DNA of 64,000 nt, taken from contig CM032815.1 of assembly GCA_019155185.1 (NCBI GenBank), positions 7,077,001-7,141,000 on the forward strand. The letters run 5' to 3'. This document shows positions 13,101 through 25,800 of this stretch, one piece after another. The DNA is from Beaufortia kweichowensis (taxonomy: Eukaryota > Chordata > Actinopteri > Cypriniformes > Gastromyzontidae). The number at the start of each line of letters is the position of its first letter. The first letter of the stretch is position 1. Position numbers and translations under genes: made by a program. Under the pieces are notes generated by a model. That model had not been told where the DNA came from. It made no database searches and saw only the letters and a list, made by a program, of their open reading frames with translations.

Positions 13101-16100
13101 CCAAAAACGAGTTTCAGCTTTGAAGAATTTGTGCATATAAGACTGAAACACAATTTGTACCATGTTAACACAAAGTGCATATGAGTCTGTGTGTGTACAT
13201 CACCTGGGCCAGACACGGGCGGTTCGGGTTTGTGACTCTTTTGTGGGTCCAGACGATCCTTCTCCAACTGTTTCCTGGTGCTGCGCTGTCGAGCCTCACG
13301 GAACATGGGCAAAGCGTGAGCTGTTAACAGACACACCATCATGAATCACCAAACACAGAGCTATACTACACAATACCCGCTACTACGCTCTCCAGAACAT
13401 CATGGCAACCGCTGAGCATTGTAATGAACAAGGTGTTTTTATTTACTTTTGATTAAGCTGCACACATTTCACAGTTTGTCAAACACAACCAAAATAAATG
13501 GACGAAGAGACCGAGCGTGTATGAGTGCGTTTTACTCCAGGGTCACAGGAGATGCTCTCCGTGTTGGAAAGATGAAGCGTTTTTCCATTCAAGAGTTCTC
13601 TCGGCGCTGTGCTAATTCCACTCGCGCACGCTACATTAAGCAAAAAGGTTAACGGTGACACATTCTGTCCGCTTTTTTCTCAATGGACCATCATTCTGTC
13701 TTGTCACCTCTTATTTTCCATCACTCAACGAGCACAGAGCTCCACCAATGGCCTCGCCAGCTCCGGTCACGTGACACGTTACGGTGGTCGGGTCTTTAAG
13801 TGCACGTGAAAGCGGGTTTGCGGGCGATCACGCGCTCGGGGGAGCCGGGGGTCGTGTGTGGGCAGCTCTGGCGTGACTGGCGCTCTCATGGCAGACGCGT
13901 GAATGATAGAGCGACGCGCGCTAATGGCATCGTGCCCCGCGGGTGACCAGCGGCAATCCGATGGAAAGCACTTACACTCGTGCGCACACACAATCTGGTT
14001 AATGGGTCTGTGACAAGACTTAATGCAGGATGGCACCTCTGAGGGCAGAAAAGGGCAATTTTATCATCCGTGTACCCTTGACTCTTATCACGCAGTTCCT
14101 GATGGATGGTTTTACATTTACAGATTTTTAGCTTTTTAATTTCAGTATGTGTGTTTGTGCAGAGCTCACATGACATCTTTCGGCTCAGGTGATTGGCTCA
14201 GCATATTTTTCTGTACTTACGGGTAATGATGTAATCCTGCGTCAGCGTCTCTGCGTGTTTCTTCTTAATCTTACTCTTCACCACACATAACATCGCACCT
14301 CTGAAGATCAAACAACATAAACAAGCGTGTTACTATACAACAGATCTGTTTCTCCATCAGACACGGACGGAGCGTTTGCTTTGTGCTGTTTGTACCTCTG
14401 ACTCTTGACTGGGTCATAATAAACTCTGGCCAGACCGTTCCCAGTTCCAACCATGATCTGATTCAACTTGGGATGCCAAAGACAGCGAACGACACTCTGA
14501 AATAACAGCAGACGAGACAGAATTAATGATTTGATCAGGAAGTGAACATTAACCCAGAGCCGGAGTGAAAACAAGCCTGTGAGAGGCTCTGATATCTAAG
14601 CCTGTTGTGTGTGTGGTGTGGAGCGGAGGCTTCGGCTTCTCACTGGTCTCCAGTTGACTATATTTGGCTGTTGAGTTGAGGTCTGGATCTCTAAGACTCT
14701 GTGTGACAAATGGGCCAGTGTCAGGGGCGTGTGTTTGTGACAGTATGTGTTCAGAATGCTCTGAGGTCTCAATACCTGGAACCTTATACAGGGAAAAACA
14801 TCTGACACTATGAATGTGGGTGATATTACACATCGCTATGCATTAAATGAATAGTTCATTACTGCATTAAAGGAAAAGATCATTGCTGCATTGAAGGAAG
14901 AGTTCGTTATTGCATTAAAGAAACAGTTCATTATTGCATTAAAGAAACAGTTCATTATTGCATTAAAGAAACAGTTCATTATTGCATTAAAGAAACAGTT
15001 CATTATTGCATTAAAGAAACAGTTCATTATTGCATTAAAGAAACAGTTCATTATTGCATTAAAGAAACAGTTCATTATTGCATTAAAGAATAGTTCATAT
15101 TCCATTCAAACATTGTTCATTATTGCATTAAACAAACACTGTTCATTATTGCATTAAAGAAACAGATCATTACTGCACTAAAGAAACTGTTTATTACTGC
15201 ATTAAAAAATTATTGCATTAAAAAGTCTTTCATTATTGCATTGAAGGAATAATTGATTATTGCATTTTAAAAAATAGTTCATTATTGCTTTTAAAAAATG
15301 TTTATTAGTGCATTAAAAAATGTTCACCAATGCATTAAAATATTGCTCATTACTGCATTAAAAAAAGTTCATTATTGTATACAAATGTTTCAGTATTGCA
15401 TTAAAAAATAGTTGATTATTGCATTAAAAAAACTGTTCAATATTGCTTAAAGAATGTGTTAATTATTGCATTAAAGCAATAGTTCATTACTGCATTGAAT
15501 TAATAGTTCATTACTGCATTAAAGCAATAATTCAATACAGTGTTACAGGAACAGGTCAGTAAAAAAGACAATTCTTGCCTTTTTAACTGATCCTTGTCTC
15601 AATGCAAAGCAAATAGCTGCAAGAAAACATTTTGGAGAAGTACTGTACTGGCACACTTGTGTCCAAATCCAAAATAAAAATGACAGATTGGACACTGTAT
15701 TATGCACAGGGGAGTGCAACAAATATACAGTCCTACAGTACATACGGTCCAAAGTTGGCCTGATTTTAAACAGTCTATGAAGTGTACATACTCCTGCAAA
15801 AACCTATGAAAGCATGCCGGGTGGGGGTGAAAGCTGCTTAACCTCCAGCTGTTCAGCGCTTCTAAACCCTGAGCTTCCTCTCTGCCTGCAATCCACCAGC
15901 CGAGCTCAGTTAAGTCTGCCTGACCTAGAATACGGCTTTACACGCTCCGCCTCTCCAGCCTGATCATAGATGAGGTATCTCAATGAGTTCAGCCCTTATT
16001 AACTTAACTGGATGTAGGAAGGTTAATCCATCTCTGTGGGCATGTGGTGGAGTAATTGATTATTTAGGAAGATTTGGCTGCGGATCTGAAATGTTCTTTG

Positions 16101-16797
16101 GCACAATGCAAAGTAATCTCCCAGCAGTCCACTAAATTACCCTGCAGATACTGCGCCTCGGCATGCGCCAGACTTGCCACATCTGCATGAGTATGTCAAA
16201 ATCAAATTTCAGCTATTTACAAAACAATAAAAAAAATTATCCAATGACTTGTTTTTTGGTTCTGTTAAATGTCCTTCAACATTGACAGATGTGTGTTGCA
16301 CATCATAAAAGACAGAGTTAGCATCTATTAATTGTTACATTTTTAAGTTTTAAATTGCGTTCTGGCCCCATGCGACTGCAACAGCGCCTCTACGGACTCC
16401 AGAAATAGCAGTAATATACCGGTCTCAACGTGCACAGCAGTCCTGTTTACCTGTCCTGTCCTGCATCACCGATTGTTTGCCTCCATGAAGCAAACACTGA
16501 AATACAAAGTATTTATTTAAAGCTGAAATGTTTTTGCTAGCAGGAAGAGAAACGAAAACAGCGGTAATGTTTTTTTTTGCGAGTGAGTCAGATGCGCTTA
16601 CTGCGGTTATGGCAAAGTCTAAAGTGACATTTCGGCGTCTTTTTCAATCTGCAATCTTTCCTAAACAAAGCAAGCTGTCGACTGACAGGGGTTCAGCCGG
16701 GCTGAACGTGTGCCACGAGGAAAGACCCGGAGCGGATCCAATATTATCAGCAGGTGCCTTATACTGTTGAGGATCCTACTGTCAATCAGACAAGACT

Positions 16798-16855
<58 letters not shown>

Positions 16856-19800
16856 GGAGAGGAGAGGGAGAGGGAGGGAGAGGGAGAGGAGAGGGAGAGA
16901 GGAGAGGGAGAGGGAGAGGAGAGAGAGGAGAGAGAGAGAGAGACCTCAGCTTGTCCACATGTGACAGTTGTGAGAGTGGTAATGGAGGTAAGACAGGGTT
17001 GTATGTGTTTGCTAGTTAAGCAATCACTAGTATATACAGTGTGTACCGGAAACACAAAAATACAGCGTGACGGTGAGAGAGTGACTGTGAACGTGTGCCT
17101 GGCATTACAGCCGACTGTCTGAAGACACCTGGAGTATGTCTGCACATTAAAGGGTGAACATGCTTTTAGCTCAAAGTTTCATTATTAAACAAAGCCTGTC
17201 GGATTGTATATATTTTTAGAATCAAGCTTAAGCCTGAAGTCTACAAAGACATCAGCTTCAGGATATTCTCTACAAACACACTTTAATAAACACTATATCA
17301 CTCAGGTCAGAAAAAAGCTGGGATCTGTTTAAGTTTTTCGTTTCCAAATGCAGAACACAGATGGTCCAGCGGGAATCCTGGCACATGTCTCACCTGGTTT
17401 TTGCACCTTGTGAAAAGACACTAAGGCCGAGAGCCACCCCTGGAGTATTTACTCTTTCCAGCGTCCACCTCCCGGCACGGAGCGCGACCTCGCCGCGGGG
17501 TTACGTCTGATGTTTACACTGACATGATTGGTAGCTCTTGGTTTCGCAGGACGGCCTGGCGCAACACTTCATAAAGACAGCACTTAAATTCTTCAGCCGT
17601 CTTGCAGAGAGACGCGCTGGATAAACACAGTAAATAGCTGCTCGGCAGGTCGCCGGAGTGCACGCTACCTATAAATAAATTCAGACCGCCGGATGGTGCA
17701 AAGGTATTTCCACTAAACGAAAGTCGTCCCTTGAAACACCTGAATGATATCTTATCTTGAACACAGTTAAGGAACAGTTAGGAAAGAAATGGAGATTCTT
17801 ACATCACTTACTCGCCCTCGTTTATTTTTTGTTAAATATAAAATGAGAAATGTCTGAGCATCTCCTTCACAAAAAAAGATTTTCAAACTAAATATCCTCT
17901 TTTGCGTTCAAGTCATATACATGTTTTAAATGACATGAGGGTGAATAAAAGATGAGAACTTTTTTTTTTGGATTTTTATTTTAATTTTTGGATGAACTAT
18001 TCCTTTAAATCATAATTCATTAACAATTGACTACGTAAGGCCATGATAAGGATTGAAATCAAAGTTTGGGAAGCCAACTTCCTGTGGTTAAAATAATACA
18101 TAAATAAAACGTAATGTCAATCACTGAATCACACACAAAATCATTAATTTCTGCATTTAAAAGTATTATTATACAATAAATTTGTACAATAAACACAAAT
18201 GATAAATTTTGTCATTTTTGTCTTCTAGATTTAGGCTTGATTTTTGTCTCTTCCAACATGTACAGCTCGTGTTCATAGGATGAGGGTGAGTAAACGTCAA
18301 ATTTTTATTTGAGGTGAACCTTGTCCTGTAATATCTGCCTTTTTTCATGTTTCTCTATATGAGGATGAGCTGCTCGATGGCATGCTGTCAGGTTTGGAGG
18401 CCATTAGTCATGACGCTGTTATGACTGCATGTGAAGCTCTGGGACTGAGGGACAGAACAGAAGAACCACTTTCATGGCAAAAGCACTTAAAGGACAGTCC
18501 ATCACAGACGGCCACCAGAGATTTCAGATGTCATTCACCTCACCGGTATCTACTGCGAGACATTTAACCGTCAGAACGAGCGCGCAGAGAGACGGTAACT
18601 CATGATAGATGGCCTCCGATGAGACATTTGAGTCTTGTCAAGGTTTGTCATCAGGATTCATTTAAAATAAGACAAAAGCTGAATTGTTCTGGCAAAAATG
18701 TAAAGAAATGTAAATTGTTTTTAATTCACTCATATTGCTTGAAAATTACATAATTTAAATCCAGGCCAAGGTCTTAAAAAGTATTCAAAGCCATAAAAAT
18801 TATGAAAATATATGTGTGTTTATTTCATTTAAAATTTCATTTATAATATCAAAATGGTTCATTTTTAAAAACTTTACTGACATTATACTTGATAATTTAT
18901 TATTGAAACCACTGGAAGTTTGCTTCCTAAACACTGATTTCAATCTTTGACATGGCCTTACTTAATCAATATTAAAAATATCACAATTATATTTCCACAG
19001 AATGTTCCTTACATTATGTATAATGATTTTATGTACTTAAGCAGGGTTTTCACAGGGTCACAATGACTTGAGACTGCTGAAGTTTTATGTGATAAATTCA
19101 TAATGCAGATGTACTTCTGGTTGACACTAAACTATGCTGTTAATGTGTCATCGCCGCTACATTTAGCAGTAAATCCTAACATCTCTCTCTGAGGCTTTAA
19201 TGGTGTCAGTCTGCTCAGATCTCACGTCAAATGGACCGGCACCAAAACACAACTATTTGCTTGCTGTCAAACCTTCAAAACTTAATATGAAGATGAAAGC
19301 AATTTGCCCTGTAAATCAATTTAGTTTTGTCACACATGGTTACATGTTATATGCACCTAAAAATTGCCTAAATGGTTTTATGTAAAACGTTGACTACAAG
19401 AAACGTGATATTCTCTTTTCTTCCAAAAGGACAAATGGTTAACAAAAACTTTTCCATTCACACGGTAATCAGACAGACGGTTACCAACACTGTTTCTGTT
19501 TCCCTGAAACATCTCGGTCCTCGTTCTGTAAGTGCTCTGCATTTCTAACAACAGCCGTAATTGGCAATAATCGCACATCTGGCAGCGCGAGCCGACAGAC
19601 CTCACGGCTGGAAAACCATTAAACCGGCAGAGGCACTTTGTATACTTCCCCGTCACTTAAACCTGTATCAGCTATCCAAACCTGAACTTCAATTTGTCAA
19701 ATCACATTTTCTTATCGGTGATAAAGACAGACTTCAGAAAAGCTTCTGAATCAGTTTGTCTGCACTTTAGGAAACTGTTGTTTGGGAGATAAACTGTTGT

Positions 19801-22800
19801 TTTTGGTTTATAACTTACCGCATTGGCCACTTCGATCTCATAGACTTTTGTAAGCGACTCCTCTCTCAAAGAAAAGCAGTTTTCCATTGCCCTCGTCCCT
19901 CTTGACGGAGGTTCCTGTTACAAGGAGTTTATCGTCAGGACTAAAACAGCAGTCTGTCCTGTTTTAAAGAAAAAAAAACAACAGATTTTACATTCATTAT
20001 GGCTAATGAAACATCATAAAATTATGTTATCATGTCTCAGTCCTCTGCTCTGAATAGTCAAGTGTTATTCATAAATTTTTCATTTATAATTTTGTCAATA
20101 TATTGTCGATATATATCATTACAATTTTGTGAATGGTGCAAAGTAAAGGAGGAACTGTGAGTCATGCAAATATTTTATACACATCTGGAGTGTGTTTTCT
20201 CTTAATCCAGTATTGGAAATAAAGTATCAAGCATCTTACTATTCAGTATGAACTGGGAAACTTCTATAGTCTTGTGTTAAACATTTTGTTTGAAACGGTT
20301 CCTGTGATATCACACTTGTAAATCATTTACATTGGAAAGTAGGAGGTCAAACCATCAACCACACGGAGAGGTTTCCTGAAGTTCCGAATGTCCCATGTCT
20401 TTAGTGTGTCGTCCCCTGAAAAGACAAAACCAGAGATGGAAAACGTTGAACGACACATCAGAGGCCACTCGAATGAGTAACATGAAACATGAAAGCCTCT
20501 TCTGACAAGCAAACGATTGAATGAGTGAATCAGAGAAGAGTTGAGCTGACGGCAGTATGAATCATATAATACGTGATCCTGATGGGTCACAGTTACATTA
20601 CGCTGGGGATTTTTATCGGGGGCATCAATAAGACCGTGACACTTTTTTCTCAACTTTATGAGGTCACGAAAAAGACAAGAACTTCATTCTTTGGAGACAA
20701 CTCTACTTTGTGTCTGAGACCAGCATTAAAATCCCACACATTCAAAATGGTCAAGACTGATAGAGAAAGGGTTGACAGTACGACCGTAACATTTATCACC
20801 ATACGAGAAAATTCATGTAACGGTAACAGGATAGATTTAGGACTCCCTGATTGATGTCAAAAAGTGAAAAACAACATTGTGACTATTAAGATTATTTTAA
20901 TGCCACTATTTACAGCATTCATTTAAAAATTTTGTAAACAAATCAGGACTAGGTTTTTAACTTGAAATGATATAAATGAACAATATTCCTCTAACTTCTA
21001 AAACTAAAGCTGCAATCTGTAACTAAAACTTGACATAAAATGTGTGTTGAAAACTGTTTCTTTATGAAATCCTGATTCACAACTTCAACACACTTGAAGA
21101 TTTGCATGTAAAGTAACCTGCAATTTCACACAGATAAATTAGTATTATAATATTCATATGGAAATAATAATTAATAGTTAGTTAATAGTTAATTGTAGTA
21201 AGTTAAAACGACAGAACTGACCTCCACGTGATGCTAGAGTCACTCCATCGTATGAGAAGGTGAGACAGGAAGTGTCTGATCCAGGAGCATGTGCCTGACG
21301 ACAGTGAAACTTAGTATGAACCTGCAGTAATAAAACAAAGAAACATGTTAGAAGAAACAGCACAATCTTTCAACACGTGTTCACGGTTTGCTCACATTTG
21401 TCACTTAAACACATAAAGCCCTTTTAATACTTAAGATCTGTGAGGAAAACAACATTTGTAACCACCTGCAGAAACCTTTCAAGCTTTTAAAACGATCCTG
21501 TAAAAAAAAAATCTCACTAAAAACAGATATAAGTTCTTTTTTAGGGTGAGCAGAAGCATTTAACTTGTGTCACTTCCTCTGAAGAGAAACCCTTTTTCGT
21601 GGACCCTCGTGGCTCTTAAATTACTGGACCACCCGTGTCTTTACTTACACGAGAGAGCGCATGATCGAAACAATTTATTTTCTCTGTGGATCTAATGGAG
21701 GGTGAAAAGACATCAGCAGTCTTCAATCATCGGCTCCTGAGAGAATCCACTCAACAACACAGAATCATTGTTTCATATCTAGATACTGCACAAGGTTTAA
21801 GGAGAAGAGGGAAAAGTCCTGAAGGTAAGGAGGTTTTCAGATTAAACACAATATATGTGTGATTTAGTCTGATCAATAAGCATTTGCTTGCCCTCAAAGA
21901 CACGTTTGAAAAAGATGTGCCATGTGCAATGCAGACAGAACACGAAATGTTAACTGATCAAAGTGAGATTCATCTGACAATATCTTTCAAAACATGATCT
22001 GTCAGGTGTGCTCAAGATGTCCTGAAAGCTTCTTGCTTTCTTAGAACATCCTGTGTTAAAAATTTAGTAATAGGAAGCGTATGTGTGCCAAAATCTGGAG
22101 ACACACAAAAGTCTGAATGTACCTTTAAAAGCGAAAACATGTTCAGAAGCATCAACACATTTTACTGAACTACAATCATGTTTAAAATCAAAATATGCTT
22201 CTTCCCTTAAAGGGATAGTTCAACCTCAAAATCCTGTATGACTTTCTTTCTTCTGCAGAACACAAAAGAAGATATTTGGAAAGCGCTTGTAACCAAACAA
22301 CATTGGATTGCATCGACTACAAAACCACAGAGACATTTCTTAAATATCTTCTTTTGTGTTATACAGACGAAACAGTCACAGGTTTTGAATGACATAAATA
22401 TGAATAAATGATGAGATTTTTGATTTTTAACATTCACCTGATTCAGCCATCCGATTCAAATAAAATCAGACAGCACAAATAAATCTAATCCTAAAATAGA
22501 AAACTGCAAGAAAATCATTTTTCACAGTTTAAATGAAGATGTAACAATAACTGATCGTCTGTCAGCACTAAAAAGATAAAAAACACTTTTTTTCATTCTT
22601 TCCTCCGTGCTAAAATACAAAGATTTTTTCACAGGCAATAACAGTAGATGCTCAATTTAGATTCATTTGTGCTGTCTGTAAACTGGCCAAAGTAAAACTG
22701 AAGCCAGTTTACAGATGTCTGAAAAGCAACGGATAGCTCAACAGTGCCAAATTGACGCGGCTATAACCCGCAGTGATTGACGTGTGTAACCGTGATGATG

Positions 22801-25800
22801 GAGAGAGAAAGTTAAAGTACTCTCACATGGAGAGCAGAGGATGTCAAAAACCTGGAACGGTAAGATAACACAGCTCCAAACACCTGAAACACTAGATTAC
22901 TGACCCTCGTATCACCCCGCCACGACTGCACTTCGCCAAACCAATTTACTTCTGTATAATTGCCCATTTTTTCTTATTCTTTATCAGACTTTCTCCACCC
23001 GTGAGTGCAGTTATTGAAGCGTGTCCCTGCTGAACTCCAAATCAGTCTGAAAGTTGAAACGACTTTCCGACTTTCCTAATACATGGAATTTGTGAATTAC
23101 TCATCGGTGCACATTACGAAACACTTGCTCCAACACCTCGAGTTTCACAGCACAAACCATGTTCATGTTCTGGGGTTCATCTCCAGCCAGATACACACAT
23201 GAGGTCAGCTCGCTGGAACGGCTAAAAGACTGACAAAAATGTGATTACTGTTGACAAGACACACTGAGAGCCCTGCGCTGGCCCTGCGTCAGTGCTGAGG
23301 AGCCGGATCAGGTTTCCAGCACGCCAGGAACCCTGATTACCAGCCAGAGATTTAAGAAACGTCCATCTTCCATCGGCTGTCATCACCAACTTCAGGATAA
23401 GCATCAGACACTAGAGATTTCACGCACGGGCTCTCCAAACAGAGCGAGTTATTCTATAAAACGTTTCAAGAAAAAAGTGAGTTATAACTTCTTAAAAGTA
23501 TAGTTTACCCAAAATGAAAATTCTTTATCATTTACTCATCCTCATGTCTTCCCAAACCGGTATGACTTTCTTTTTTCTGCAGAACACAAAAGACATTTTT
23601 TTGAATAATGTTGGTAACCAAACAACATTGACTTTCATTGTATGAACACAAAACCACTGAAACATTTCTCAAAATATCTTCTTTTGTGTACCAACATGAG
23701 GGTTAACAAATGAACTTTTACTTTTACTATCCCTCAACTAATGTGAGGAGGTCAAATTCATCTTAGTTGAGTCGTAACTGCTACAGGAAAACAATCCGAT
23801 CAGAGATTATGCATCAGTCTTGGATTTAAGCGCTTTTTAGTGTTTTATTTTTCTGATTAAATGAACAGGATCATCTGCTGCAATGAATATAAAATTCAGC
23901 ACGAGAGATCAAGAAACGGTATATCTGTGCACGTGTGCTCAGGTCATTCCCTCATTCCTGTATAACACTTCATAGTAAGCACATCTGTCACAAAAGTGTC
24001 TGTAAGTGATTTTCTCACACAGAGTTATTGTATGACCTTCCAAGACTCTTTATTTTAATGGTCTTGCTTTAAAACTTCACAGATGTGATCACAATAACCG
24101 GCTGCTGTTTAGGAGAAACTACAGGAAAGATTGTTCACAGCGTCTTTTGATAACAGCTTACAGATCTGAAACAACACAAGGATAATGAGAAAATGTATTT
24201 CTTTACGACTGGGAACAGTTATACTACTTACATAACATTATATCATTATACTACCGCCTTTCCATGAAGTAACCAAATCCTCTGTCAGGTTGCACACTTT
24301 CCAATCCAAAGAACAGCTGATACAGAATGAAGACGTGCAACATGTCAAAGATTCAATGTTACTTCCTGAAGAGAGGAACGACTTACAAGACGTAAATGTA
24401 GAGTTTCAGGGTGTCAAGTTAGACATGAACCTGCAGAATATCACGTGTTTTACATGTAACTTGATCTACTACATATCTAGATATACCAATGCAACGCAAT
24501 ACGTATTAAAATAAAGCAATAAACCTCAGAAGTACATGCATTACACTCATTTATAAAAAGCATTTTTACATGATCTGACAAAGACTACGCTGATATTTTA
24601 AGAAAAATGTATGATGATGTCATACGGTTGAAGATAACACTTCACCTCTCCACCGTGACACATGTCAGACTGATGAGAGTTCACGAACCCGTAATCAAAA
24701 TCCAGAATGATCTACACTTCAATCACAGAATCAACAAGATCAGATCTGTCCTTCCCAATATCTCAACATCAGACATCAGAGAAGATCAACGACTGGCTGC
24801 AAATTGATAAAGTCTGTCCACATTCTCCGTTTATGAGCAATAGACAGCGAGTCAGACGCAGGTTCACATAGATTTGGCCTTGTGATTAAAACAGATATTA
24901 GGGGTGGGCGGTAAGATCGCAAAATGAGTCATTTGAAATAACAATGAAAATATGTATTTTTAAAGCTCATACAGCATTACAAGCACATAAATTGACACAG
25001 GTTATATGTGTTATATTATTACAAAAAAACAACATTATAGCTGTACAACTTTGGCTTTTTATGCAATACAAAAAAAATCCGCTCTTAGCAACAAATATAT
25101 CTACTAGGATACCGTAATACCGACTACGACTTTCTACTTTGGCTGACTTCATCATCTTTGATTCCAAGTTCTCTCACATTCAGAACCGTCGTTTGTGATT
25201 CTGAATTTACACCAGACGATTTGCACTTCAGTGTCAAAGAGATTTTCATCTTTCTCTCACATCCGAGCAGAAGCGCTGGCGTCCGTCAGAACAGGTCACA
25301 GATTCTCAGATGTACCCTCGAGGAACGGGCTGTTATTGTAAGCTGCTGGGGAATGCTGGGTAAATATTTAATCTGACAGAAGAAGCAGTAATAAATGACA
25401 GGTTTTTGTGCCGATCTCTGGAGAGAAGCAGCTGGGGGTATGAGGCGACGCTTGGCAGCCGTGACCGGCGAGTTGCTCAATGAATAACGCGTTTGTGATC
25501 GTTCGCTGGCCTGGTGTCATCTGCTCGCACATTATAACTGAGGGTCAGAAACTAAAAGCCATGTATTAGTGTCATGACATATCAACTCAATATGTTCTGT
25601 TTGTAAACTGTTTGGATCATTTTCACATTACAGTCAATCCTGTATCACATTACAGTCAAGCTGGATCTCAGGGCTAAAACAAAGAAGGTTTTGACAGTTC
25701 CTGGCAAGTTCTTTATCCATTCTATTATCATCAAACACTGGACATCTAAGAACACAACAGTGCACATAAGGACATTACAAATCTGCTCGATTCACACGTC

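Noticed and set aside
14836..15157. Repetitive proteins of 88-89 codons on both strands
   Set aside because: They are the 24-bp minisatellite read in frame; there is no start, splice or homology support.
16786..17145. Ser/Leu/Pro-rich and Arg/Glu-rich frames over the GA microsatellite
   Set aside because: Pure low-complexity translation of a dinucleotide repeat.
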